Made by a program: the position numbers and the translations under genes. Of a DNA stretch of 64,000 nt, positions 16,401 through 24,152 are shown piece by piece (the first letter of the stretch is position 1; the number at the start of each line of letters is the position of its first letter). Under the pieces are notes generated by a model, which was not told the DNA's origin, did not search any database, and saw nothing but the letters and a program-made list of their open reading frames with translations. The DNA is from G963704535 sp963704535 (lineage in GTDB: Bacteria > Chloroflexota > Chloroflexia > Chloroflexales > Roseiflexaceae). The stretch is from contig OY969916.1 of the NCBI GenBank assembly GCA_963704535.1, positions 372,001 to 436,000 on the forward strand. The letters run 5' to 3'.

Positions 16401-16908
16401 GCGACGTTTCGCCTTTAGCCGGCAGGGCCACTTGCCGGCTGCGGATGGTTGCCGGCGTTCATTATATCCGCGAACCTCGGTGCTTTGCGACCCCGTCACC
16501 CTCCATTTGCGGTAGTCATCTCGCGCACATCACGAGGTCGGCGACAAGCCTGTCTCTCGCAGCCGATCGGGAAGGCATCCCGCTAACTCACCCCAAACGT
16601 CATCTGCCACCTGGTCATCTCGTCGCAAAAAGAGGAGTCTCAAGACGACCGTGTCTCAAGACCCTGCGAGGTGATGGGAGGGCATTGTACCATATTCTGG
16701 GTTGGGTGCTACGGTGGGGGCAGTGGCTGCCGGCGATGGGGGTGGAGCGGAGGGGGGTGGGTTGGTGTGTGAGGGATGAGGTGGGTATGTTTTTTGGTCT
16801 TGGAGGTCAATATGAGGGATGATAATGGGGATTATGGAGAGCAATAGGTAAATCCATTGAAACAACCACTAGCACATATGTGCTTTTTCCCTCAACTTTT
16901 GTCAGTTG
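16401..16908. other. Non-coding transition into the AT-rich island
   Basis: About 500 bp with no convincing gene. The strand is strongly G-rich between about 16705 and 16800 (GGGGGTGGAGCGGAGGGGGG-like runs) and turns AT-rich from about 16840. A perfect 14-bp palindrome AGCACATATGTGCT (16871-16884) followed by TTTTT lies near the end. Confidence 0.5.
16871..16889. promoter_or_regulatory. Palindrome upstream of the methyltransferase
   Basis: AGCACATATGTGCT is self-complementary and lies about 25 bp upstream of a probable extended -10 box and 73 bp upstream of the methyltransferase start. It could be an operator (restriction-modification control sites are often short palindromes) or, with the T run, a small terminator. 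Confidence 0.35.
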
Positions 16909-16917
16909 TGGTATACT
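16909..16917 (+). promoter_or_regulatory. Extended -10 promoter of the defence-like operon
   Basis: TGGTATACT fits the TGnTATAAT extended -10 pattern; no good -35 box is present. The methyltransferase ATG is 40 bp downstream. Confidence 0.4.
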
Positions 16918-16956
16918 CTCCTCTGAAATCGCCTAGCATGTATATACTGGTATATT

Positions 16957-18234
16957 ATGTTGACGTACGAATTTAGTAATCCGAAATCGTATCGAGCCAG
17001 TATATGGTACGACTATTATGCGGATTTCTCAGCACGCTTTGTGGAAGAGGTTCTTACATACTTGGCGATACCGAAGACAGCTTTAGTGCTTGATCCTTGG
17101 AATGGCAGCGGTACGACTACTCAAGTGGCTGAAGATAGAGGACTGTTAGCCTTCGGCTATGATATTAATCCAGCTATGGTGATAGTCGCACGTGCGCGAC
17201 GTTTAGATCCTGATTGTAGCATTAACATGCCGGGCCTGTGCAATGACATTATCAGAAAAGCTATAAACTACAAGCATGGATTTCCTCTCGAACAAGATCC
17301 TTTGTGTACTTGGCTATCGAAGCGTAGTGCTCAAATTGTGAGAGATATTGAGCGTGCTATCCAAGCACTGCTATTGAATCAAGACTACACGCTGTTGTGT
17401 AGACTACCGAATTATAACAAAGTTAATAATCTAATCTCTGCTTTCTATACTGCTCTGTTTCAAACCGTCCGCCGTTTACTCAGGCCATTTCAATCTTCTA
17501 ATCCTACGTGGATAAAGGAGCCAAAAACGACAAATAAGGTTGTTGACGTAGAATTGGGTATTATTCTCGAAATATTCAAAGAGTATGTCTTTGATACAAT
17601 AAAAATGCTTGATTCAAGAAAGTTAATTAGGACAAATGTTGCCAATAATGCGCGTATCGATGTCGCTTCCTCAATCGCGATACCAATGAATGATGAAGAA
17701 GCTACAGTCGTAATTTCTTCGCCGCCATACTGCACAAGGATTGACTATGCCGTTGCCACCAAGCCAGAGCTGGCTATAGTTGGTTACACAAGGGATGAGG
17801 TTAGCAATTTACGGGATAAGGTTATTGGAACAACAACCATCTATAACAAGAATATCATCATCAATCCTCTTTGGGGAGAAGCATGTAATTCTTTTTTAAA
17901 TTCCGTCTATAATCATGGATCGAAAGCATCTGGTACATATTATTACAAGAATTTTCTACAATACTTTGATTCGATTTACTGTTCATTGCAGGAAATTGAC
18001 AGAGTGCTGTCAGATGATGGTTTTTGCACTCTGGTAGTACAAGACTCCTATTATAAAGATGTACATAATGATCTTCCACAGGTGTTTGTTGACTTTGCGG
18101 CATCTTTGAAATGGAAACTCTGTTCTCGTGAGAATTTCCCGATTATTCGAACGATGGCTGGAATTAACAAGCAGATTAAGCAATATCGCTCTTCAGCAAG
18201 TGCAGTTGAAAGTATTCTTGTCTTCCAGAAGTAG
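16957..18234 (+). CDS. DNA methyltransferase (amino-methyltransferase, probable N4-cytosine type)
   Basis: 425 residues. Motif I is DPWNGSGTT at 46-54 (SAM binding, followed by YDINP at 68-72) and motif IV is SSPPY at 254-258, the form usual in N4-cytosine enzymes, with about 200 residues between them, so the order is I - variable region - IV. The variable region may be the target-recognition part. Codon use is strikingly AT-rich against the GC-rich flanks, indicating recent transfer. It is the first gene of a tight three-gene set with DUF262 and HEPN genes (14 bp gap, then a 4-bp overlap), so it probably marks self DNA for that system. Confidence 0.82.
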   Translation: MLTYEFSNPKSYRASIWYDYYADFSARFVEEVLTYLAIPKTALVLDPWNGSGTTTQVAEDRGLLAFGYDINPAMVIVARARRLDPDCSINMPGLCNDIIRKAINYKHGFPLEQDPLCTWLSKRSAQIVRDIERAIQALLLNQDYTLLCRLPNYNKVNNLISAFYTALFQTVRRLLRPFQSSNPTWIKEPKTTNKVVDVELGIILEIFKEYVFDTIKMLDSRKLIRTNVANNARIDVASSIAIPMNDEEATVVISSPPYCTRIDYAVATKPELAIVGYTRDEVSNLRDKVIGTTTIYNKNIIINPLWGEACNSFLNSVYNHGSKASGTYYYKNFLQYFDSIYCSLQEIDRVLSDDGFCTLVVQDSYYKDVHNDLPQVFVDFAASLKWKLCSRENFPIIRTMAGINKQIKQYRSSASAVESILVFQK

Positions 18235-18248
18235 ATCAGGAGATTGTC

Positions 18249-19388
18249 ATGACTAAGAATCACACGATTGACAAAACGGTCCTTATCGAGTCGGTAGATC
18301 GAAAAATTGAAAAAGTGCGTACTAGAAGTCTTGATGTCTCATTCAATGAATTGATGGATATGTATAAAGGATATGAATTAAAAATAGATCCGGAGTATCA
18401 AAGACTTTTTCGTTGGTCTGATGGGAAACAATCGCGTTTTATAGAAAGCCTTATTCTTGAGATGCCTATTCCTCCCATATTCGTTATAGAGGAAGCAGAT
18501 GGGGTTTATGAGCTGATAGATGGCCTTCAGAGAGTTTCGTCATACTTGCATTTTGTAGGTCAGCATCCAAGATTTACAGATGAAAACGGGGGACGCTATC
18601 TACGCCTCATAGACTGCGATATAGCAAGTGATTTGAATGGTATAACCTATCTCGATCTACCAAAAGCTCTTGAAATAAAGATCAAGAGAAGCTTTGTACG
18701 CATGGAAGTTTTAAGAAAGGAAAGCGATCGGCGTCTAAGATATTATATGTTTAAGAGACTCAATACTGGAGGTGAATTACTTAGCGAACAAGAAATGCGC
18801 AACTGCACGATTCGCCTGTTGGATAATGGTTTTAACTCCTTCATAATGAAATTAAGTAGAAATATCGACTTTGTAGAGTGTATTAAAACGGTATCTCAAG
18901 AAAAGTTGGATCAAAAATACGACCAAGAATTGGTTTTGAGATTCTTTGCTTTTAAGAACTATCGAGATAAATATGTTCATGATGTTGGAGACTTCATGAC
19001 TAAATATATGGAAGCTGTCTCAGATCCATTACGTGATGATGTGATGTTTGATTTCGATCGGGAGAGAGTGATTTTTAATACAACATTTCATATACTTCGT
19101 AACACGCTTGGAGATAAATCTTTCGCAGGAACCAATCCACAAGGAAGTCTTGTTTCACGATTCTTGTCGTATCATTACGAAGCTTTTACACTAGGCATAC
19201 AGCCTTATCTTGAACAGATCAATGTTGAAGATGATGAATCAAAGGAGAGAATTGTCGAAGTGCTACGCAATGTCAAAAGAGACTCACGATTCCGAGAAAT
19301 TACGACCGGAGGAGGAAAGAACTATCCTAACCCTCTTCGCGACAGAATTAATTTTGTAGTAAGTGCCCTTGAACCTATAATAAGATGA
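18249..19388 (+). CDS. DUF262 (GmrS/ParB-like) protein
   Basis: 379 residues; AGGAGA precedes ATG 18249. The N-terminal region has the DUF262 hallmarks: IDPEYQRLFRWSDGKQSRFI (YQR at 50-52), MPIPPIFV, and ELIDGLQRVSSYL (DGLQR at 91-95), the nucleotide-binding/hydrolysing motif of the ParB-like fold. DUF262 is the sensor/NTPase half of GmrSD-type modification-dependent restriction. The remaining C-terminal part is helical and lacks the HNH motif of DUF1524, so this protein has no obvious nuclease of its own. The adjacent HEPN protein may be the effector. AT-rich codon use. Confidence 0.82.
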   Translation: MTKNHTIDKTVLIESVDRKIEKVRTRSLDVSFNELMDMYKGYELKIDPEYQRLFRWSDGKQSRFIESLILEMPIPPIFVIEEADGVYELIDGLQRVSSYLHFVGQHPRFTDENGGRYLRLIDCDIASDLNGITYLDLPKALEIKIKRSFVRMEVLRKESDRRLRYYMFKRLNTGGELLSEQEMRNCTIRLLDNGFNSFIMKLSRNIDFVECIKTVSQEKLDQKYDQELVLRFFAFKNYRDKYVHDVGDFMTKYMEAVSDPLRDDVMFDFDRERVIFNTTFHILRNTLGDKSFAGTNPQGSLVSRFLSYHYEAFTLGIQPYLEQINVEDDESKERIVEVLRNVKRDSRFREITTGGGKNYPNPLRDRINFVVSALEPIIR

Positions 19389-20068
19389 ATTTAGAGGACA
19401 TCCGAGCGGAGCTTGAACTCGATTTGACGTGGCGTCAGAACGAGATTAGATTTCTCCGTAATCAACTTGCGTATATCCCCAATGAGCTAGACAGAGATAG
19501 GTATCGAAAGTCTCTGGTTGTCATGCTCTATTCTCATTATGAAGGTTTCTCTAAAACAGCTCTATCAATCTACGCAGATGCCATTAACAAGGAAAATATA
19601 ACATGTCTTGAAGCTCATGAATGTATAGTTGCCGCTACCCTTGCTGATGCATTCAAGGATTTTGATAATCCCAACAAGAAGTCGCGGATCTTTGTGAGTA
19701 TGCTGCCAGATGACAGTCAATTGCACCGCTTTGCGCGTCAGGTTGAGCTGATAGAGAGGCTTGGCAATATCTGGCAGAGAGTTGTGCAAATACCCACCGA
19801 AATTGTGGTGGATATGGAATCAAATCTAACACCCGTAGTGTTAAGAAAGGTTCTTTATAGGCTGGGCTTTCAGCACGACATATTTAGAGACCATGAAGGA
19901 AAGATACATCTCTTATTAAATAGAAGAAACAACGTAGCTCATGGCGTTCGAAAGGATGGAATTACCGAAAAAGAATATAGTGAAACCGAGATGACTGCAT
20001 ACGACATAATGAGGGAACTAGTAAAAGTTATATATACATCGCTAAAGAATGGTAGTTACCTAAAGTGA
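19385..20068 (+). CDS. HEPN-domain protein (MAE_28990/MAE_18760-like), probable RNase effector
   Basis: 227 residues, start codon overlapping the previous stop (ATGA). The N-terminal part has LVVMLYSHYEGFSKTAL, typical of MAE_28990-type HEPN proteins. The C-terminal part contains RNNVAH at 181-186, the R-x4-H catalytic motif of HEPN ribonucleases, in an all-helical context. Family knowledge: HEPN proteins act as RNases or toxins in defence and toxin-antitoxin systems and are found beside restriction genes. Inference: it kills or arrests the cell when the DUF262/methyltransferase pair senses foreign or unmodified DNA. Alternative: a structural partner without RNase activity. Confidence 0.8.
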   Translation: MNLEDIRAELELDLTWRQNEIRFLRNQLAYIPNELDRDRYRKSLVVMLYSHYEGFSKTALSIYADAINKENITCLEAHECIVAATLADAFKDFDNPNKKSRIFVSMLPDDSQLHRFARQVELIERLGNIWQRVVQIPTEIVVDMESNLTPVVLRKVLYRLGFQHDIFRDHEGKIHLLLNRRNNVAHGVRKDGITEKEYSETEMTAYDIMRELVKVIYTSLKNGSYLK

Positions 20069-20215
20069 GATGGGAAATCTATAATTTAATATTGTGGCAT
20101 GCTATCATAATCTATACCTCTTAAGCTATACAATATGTGCTATACTACCGGAAGACAGCAGAGTAGCATCCACAACGAGTGCTATCACCACCAACACCAC
20201 CATCCCCTACCCACG

Positions 20216-20240
20216 AAAAAGGGGCCGTCCAGGCCCCTCC
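20216..20240 (-). terminator. Terminator of peptide deformylase (minus strand)
   Basis: On the minus strand GGGGCC-loop-GGCCCC (20221-20237) is followed by a run of five Ts, a canonical Rho-independent terminator. It is about 155 bp after the def stop, with the cruciform element C1 in between, suggesting C1 was inserted between gene and terminator or is transcribed. Confidence 0.6.
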
Positions 20241-20253
20241 CTGTCCCAGCCCC

Positions 20254-20366
20254 TCCACAAATGAATTTGTGGCCTGAAACCGCAAACACGTTGAAACGTG
20301 TTCAACAACGCTCTTCAACGTGTTTCAACACGTTTGCTCTACCAGGCATCGAATTCATTCGATGAT
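20254..20366. repeat. Cruciform element C, copy 1
   Basis: About 113 bp made of three palindromes: CACAAATGAATTTGTG (20256-20271), a central nest of AAACACGTTGAAACGTGTT-type arms, and ATCGAATTCATTCGAT (20348-20363), with CCTGAAAC / CAGG between them. An inverted homologue occurs at 56689-56803. Both copies lie directly downstream of restriction/defence genes. Confidence 0.75.
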
Positions 20367-20393
20367 CGGTGGATCACCATCTAAACGCCCCGG

Positions 20394-21005
20394 CTACCCC
20401 GCCACCTCCGCATTCTCCGCGTTCTCCGGCTGGTTCCGGTAATCCTTCAGCGTCGAGAGGTCCCTGATCCGCTCGGTGAACAGCACCCCGTCCAGGTGAT
20501 CGATCTCGTGCTGGAGCGCGCGGGCCAGCAGGCCGGTGGCCTTGCGGATGCGCTGGCGCTTGCCGTTGAGATCCAGGTAGTCCACCGTGACCCAGGGCGC
20601 GCGCGGCACCTCGCCGTACCAGCCGGGCAGGCTCAGGCAGCCCTCTGGCCCCAGCATCTCGCTGGAGCCGAGCTTGGCGATCTCCGGGTTGATCAGCACG
20701 TAGTTCTGCTCCGGCCCCACCTCGACCAGCGTGCCGTCCTCCTGCTCCTCGACCTCGGCCGGGATGGTGATCACGATCAACCGTTGGGTGATGCCGATCT
20801 GCGGCGCCGCCAGCCCGACGCCATTGGCCGCGTGCATGGTCTCGAACATGTCGGCGGCCAGTTGTCGCAGCGCCGGGTTGGGCAGCTTGACCGGGTAGCA
20901 GCGGGTCTTGAGGATCTTCTTGTCCTCCGGGTCCTCGATCTGCAATATTCTACGCAGGGGCCATGGTCGCTCTATCCTCTGTTTGTTGTTGGTGTTCGGT
21001 AACAT
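20394..21005 (-). CDS. def: Peptide deformylase
   Basis: 203 residues with all three deformylase motifs in order: GVGLAAPQIG, EGCLSLPG (metal-binding Cys) and QHEIDHLDG (metal-binding His pair and catalytic Glu). Removes the formyl group from nascent N-terminal methionine; Fe2+ enzyme in the cytosol. Slightly longer than the type 1 average (about 170) because of an N-terminal extension (MLPNTNNKQRIERPW) and a C-terminal tail. No fmt or priA neighbour; monocistronic, with a terminator at 20216. Confidence 0.95.
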   Translation of the reverse strand: MLPNTNNKQRIERPWPLRRILQIEDPEDKKILKTRCYPVKLPNPALRQLAADMFETMHAANGVGLAAPQIGITQRLIVITIPAEVEEQEDGTLVEVGPEQNYVLINPEIAKLGSSEMLGPEGCLSLPGWYGEVPRAPWVTVDYLDLNGKRQRIRKATGLLARALQHEIDHLDGVLFTERIRDLSTLKDYRNQPENAENAEVAG

Positions 21006-21022
21006 GAGTTACGCTTGTGTCT

Positions 21023-21127
21023 AAGAAACTGTTTGAATAAGGGTATTGTCTCGCCCACGATCCGTGGTGGAAAGGGGGATTCTTGAGGGGCGGCCCCCTC
21101 AAACTCCCCCTTTTCAAATTCTTCTCT
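21023..21127 (-). repeat. Inverted-repeat element A, copy 4
   Basis: Left terminus AGAAACTGTTTGAAT, interior ATTGTCTCGCCCACGATCCGTGG and core palindrome; the right terminus (TTTTCAAATTCTTCTCT) has diverged. Same orientation as copy 1. Confidence 0.7.
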
Positions 21128-21172
21128 TTACCGACGATTTTCGCCGAGCCCGGCGAAAATCGTCGGTAAACA
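21128..21172. repeat. Element B hairpin
   Basis: Perfect hairpin: TTTACCGACGATTTTCGCC pairs with GGCGAAAATCGTCGGTAAA around GAGCCC. Directly abuts element A copy 4; the remaining 70 bp to the next gene hold a short TCACCCCT/TCACCCTT array (21243-21285). Confidence 0.7.
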
Positions 21173-21283
21173 ATCGGTGAAGTACCTTCGCATACCTCGT
21201 ATCAGTAGCGGATATTATAGCACAGCGGGCGTAAAGGGTGACGCGATCACCCCTTCACCCTTTCACCCCCTCACCCCTTCACG

Positions 21284-22442
21284 CTAATACAGGAACATCG
21301 GCTTGCCCAGCACGTGGCGCACCTTGGGCCGGTACTGATCGGGATCGTACAGCTCCGCCACGTCGACGCGCTTCAGCCCTTGGGTGCAGGTGTCCACCGG
21401 CACCGTCGTGTACTGGCCGCTCTGGAGCGCCACCATGCGGCCGCTGTGGCCCTGGATCAGCTGGTCGACGGCCAGGTTGGCGTAGGAGATCGCCGCCATG
21501 CGGTCGAGCGAGTCGGGCGCGCCGGCGCGCATCAGGTAGGCGAGTCTGCTGCTGGACGATGTCGACGCCGGTGATCTGCTTGAGCGCCTCGCCGGTGATC
21601 TGGCCGATGCCGCCCAGCTTGCGGTGGCCGTAGGCGTCCTCCTGGCCGTACTCGATCACCTGGCCGCCCATCATCGAGGCGCCCTCGGAGATCACGACCA
21701 TGGCGTAGTTGCTGGGATTGCGCCGCTTGTCTTCGAGCATCAGCTCGGCCAGCCGCTCGATGTCGAACGGTACCTCGGAGATAATCGCGCGGTCGACGTC
21801 GGCCAGGTAGGCCGAGATCAGCGCCGTCTCGCCGGAGTTGCGGCCGAACAGCTCGACCACGGCGATGCGCTCGTGCGAGCCGCTGGGCGTGCGCAGCGCA
21901 TTGATGAACTCGACGCTGCGCGTGACCGCCGTCGAGAAGCCGATGCAGTAGTCGGTGCCAAAGACGTCATTGTCCATCGTCTTGGGGATGGCGACCACCC
22001 GCACGCCCTCCTTGTGCATCCGCACGGCGAACGAGAGCGTGTCGTCGCCGCCGATCGGGACCAGCGCGTCGATGCCCAGGTGCTCCAGCGCGCGCAGGAC
22101 GTGCGGCGTGCAGTCGGCGAGCTGCTTCTCGCCGCCGTAGGGAAAGCGCCCCTCAAGGAACGCCGGCATCATCTTGTTGCTGACCTTAGCTGGGTTGGTG
22201 CGCGAGGTGTGCAGGTGGGTGCCGCCGTAGCGGTCGATCGTGCGCACCCCAGCCTTGGTCAGCGGCTGAATCCACTCGGTGCCGTCGGAGGTGTCGTCGG
22301 GGTTGTAGTTGAGCAGGCCGCCCCAGCCGCGCCTGATGCCCACCACCTCCATCCCGGCGTCCGTCGCCCGGTTGACGACCGCCTTGATACACGGGTTGAG
22401 GCCGGGCACATCGCCGCCCCCGGTCAGAATGCCGATACGCAT
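21284..22442 (-). CDS. 6-phosphofructokinase, PPi/mixed-substrate type, with +1 frameshift
   Basis: Start ATG 22442 (GGAGG upstream). Reads GILTGGGDVPGLNPCIKAVV, GGDDTLSFAVRMH and PKTMDNDVFGTD; a second Asp in GGDDT and Lys in PKT are the marks of pyrophosphate-dependent or mixed-type enzymes. At about 21548 the frame shifts by +1: removing one base after GTCCAGCAGCA restores QQQLAYLMRAGAPDSLDR and a C-terminus ending KPMFLY at 21284. Combined length about 385, normal for the family. Without correction the C-terminal 90 residues are nonsense. It is either a sequencing/consensus error or a recent inactivation; an intact paralogue lies at 45106. Confidence 0.8.
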
Positions 22443-22564
22443 AGCAGTTCCTCCGTCCATTTTGTTAAGAATTGCGGTTCAGCATCATCGCTATGCTGGT
22501 GCCACGTCGCTGTGGGTGTGTATTGTACTACGTTGCCGCCCAAACGTTGCTTGGGCCGGCGGGC

Positions 22565-22705
22565 CGTGATTTCAGCCTTCGGCAGAGTGGTGTTATTTCT
22601 TCCTTTTCTCGTCGATTTTCGCCCGGCCGGGCGAAAATCGACGAGAAAAATGGGTGAAGTACCTTGCTGCCGAGCTTCCTGAGCTTGTCGAAGGGCAGGC
22701 AATAC
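22565..22705. repeat. Palindromic element B, copy 2 (inverted)
   Basis: Hairpin TTTCTCGTCGATTTTCGCCC / GGGCGAAAATCGACGAGAAA (about 22604-22650), then GGTGAAGTACCTTGCTGCC and GAGCTTGTCGAAGGGCAGG. Same parts as 5512-5665 in the opposite order. Confidence 0.65.
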
Positions 22706-22760
22706 TGGCGTTGCGGGCGCCACCACCAGAAGTGCGTGGCTTCGCGGAGTGTGAAATATG

Positions 22761-23894
22761 CTACCGCCGCCGCACCACCAGCCGCTCCCCTTCGCGGGTG
22801 GCCTTGATCGCGCCGGCGCCGCGCAGCCCCTCCGGCAGCAGCAGGTGGCGCCGGTACGGCCCGATCCGCACGATCAGCTCGTCGCCGTTCAGCGTGAGCT
22901 GGAGCGCCTGCTTCGGCGCCCCCGGCAGCTCGACCACGATCGCCGGCGCGCCCTCGTATTCGTGGGTGATCGGCACGGGCGCCGGATGTGTGGCCGGGTC
23001 GCGCCCGTGGGTGTAGAGCAACTCGCCGGCCACGCGTAGCGCCGCGGCACCCGGGCCGGCCGGCAGCCCGAAGCGCAGTAGCGGTCGGATGGGCCAGAGC
23101 GCGCCGGCCTCGGCCAGCAGCGCGGCCTCCAGCGCGGCGTGCGGCGCCAGCGGGGTGCCGGCCAGCCCGTCGGGCAGCAGCGGGCCGGCCAGGACCGCCG
23201 CGACCGCCAGGCCATGGAGCTGCACCGCCGGGAGCGCCAGCCGGGCCTCTTCCAGCGCCTGGCGGTCGGGCCGCAGGACGTAGTGGACTGCCCCCACGCC
23301 GGGCGCCGTCAGCCCGGCGCGCAGCCGCTCGACCTCGACGCGCAACTCCTGGACGCGGTCGATCGTGTCGGGCGGGATGAAGCTGGTCGGCAGCACGGCC
23401 CGGCCGAGCGAGGCCGGGCTGCGGCCGGGGCCGCGATCGAGCCCGAACAGCAGCCGCACGCCCCAGCGCAGTGCGTCGGGGAGCGCCAGCACGCGGATGA
23501 AGAGATCGTGGGGGCCGGCGTCGACGATGGCCAGGTCGTAGCGCGGGGCCAGGTCGCGCAGGCGCAGCAGCCCGAAGGCGCCCTCGATCCCCGGCGGCAG
23601 CGGCAGCTCATCGCCGCCAACCTGGGCGAGCTGCGCCGGGAGCCGGCTGCGCCCGCGCTCCCACTCCGCCGCCAGCGCGGCCGGCCCGTCAATCGCCAGC
23701 GCGTCGAGCCGCGGCGCGATCTCGCGTGGGTCGGCGCCGACCTCGGCGCCCAGCAGCGCGCCAAAGCTGTGGGCCGGGCCGAGGGTGAGCAGCAGCGTCC
23801 GGCGGCCATCTTCGGCGGCGCGCAGCGCGGTCGCGGCGGCGGCGATGGCGATCCCAGGCCCGGCGTTGCCAGTGAAGATCAGCGTTGGTGTCAT
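22761..23894 (-). CDS. ArsA/Get3-like protein with degenerate P-loop
   Basis: 377 residues. Overall order follows ArsA-type anion-transporting ATPases: an N-terminal nucleotide-binding region starting TPTLIFTGNAGPGIAIAAAA, LLTLGPAHSFGALLG, YDLAIVDAGPHD, and a C-terminal HSP20-like beta domain (about 290-375: LQLTLNGDELIVRIGPYRRHLLLPEG). Family members carry GKGGVGKTT in the P-loop; here the equivalent GNAGPGIAI lacks both lysines and the Thr, so ATP hydrolysis is unlikely. Function unknown; perhaps a non-catalytic partner of an intact ArsA encoded elsewhere. Confidence 0.7.
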   Translation of the reverse strand: MTPTLIFTGNAGPGIAIAAAATALRAAEDGRRTLLLTLGPAHSFGALLGAEVGADPREIAPRLDALAIDGPAALAAEWERGRSRLPAQLAQVGGDELPLPPGIEGAFGLLRLRDLAPRYDLAIVDAGPHDLFIRVLALPDALRWGVRLLFGLDRGPGRSPASLGRAVLPTSFIPPDTIDRVQELRVEVERLRAGLTAPGVGAVHYVLRPDRQALEEARLALPAVQLHGLAVAAVLAGPLLPDGLAGTPLAPHAALEAALLAEAGALWPIRPLLRFGLPAGPGAAALRVAGELLYTHGRDPATHPAPVPITHEYEGAPAIVVELPGAPKQALQLTLNGDELIVRIGPYRRHLLLPEGLRGAGAIKATREGERLVVRRR

Positions 23895-24152
23895 AGATGG
23901 TTTACGATTGTCTTGTTCACACTCGAATGAGACCTATAAAAGCCAGAGATAGTGTATCATACAGATCGCCCGGGGAATTGAGAATTGAGAATTGAAAATT
24001 GAGAATCAAGAACCTGTAGGGTAGGCCCTCTGTGGCCACCGGGGTTCGATGCCACCCAGAAGACACGCATCACGTTTCACGTTTCACGTTTCAGATCGAC
24101 GCGTAGCTACGTTAATACTCATGAGTCCTTCTATTACGGCACGAGAGGCGGC
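23895..24152. other. Divergent intergenic region with two heptamer arrays
   Basis: Contains GAATTGA-type repeats at about 23972-24005 and CACGTTT repeats at about 24070-24094. No gene or clear promoter boxes. Confidence 0.5.
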
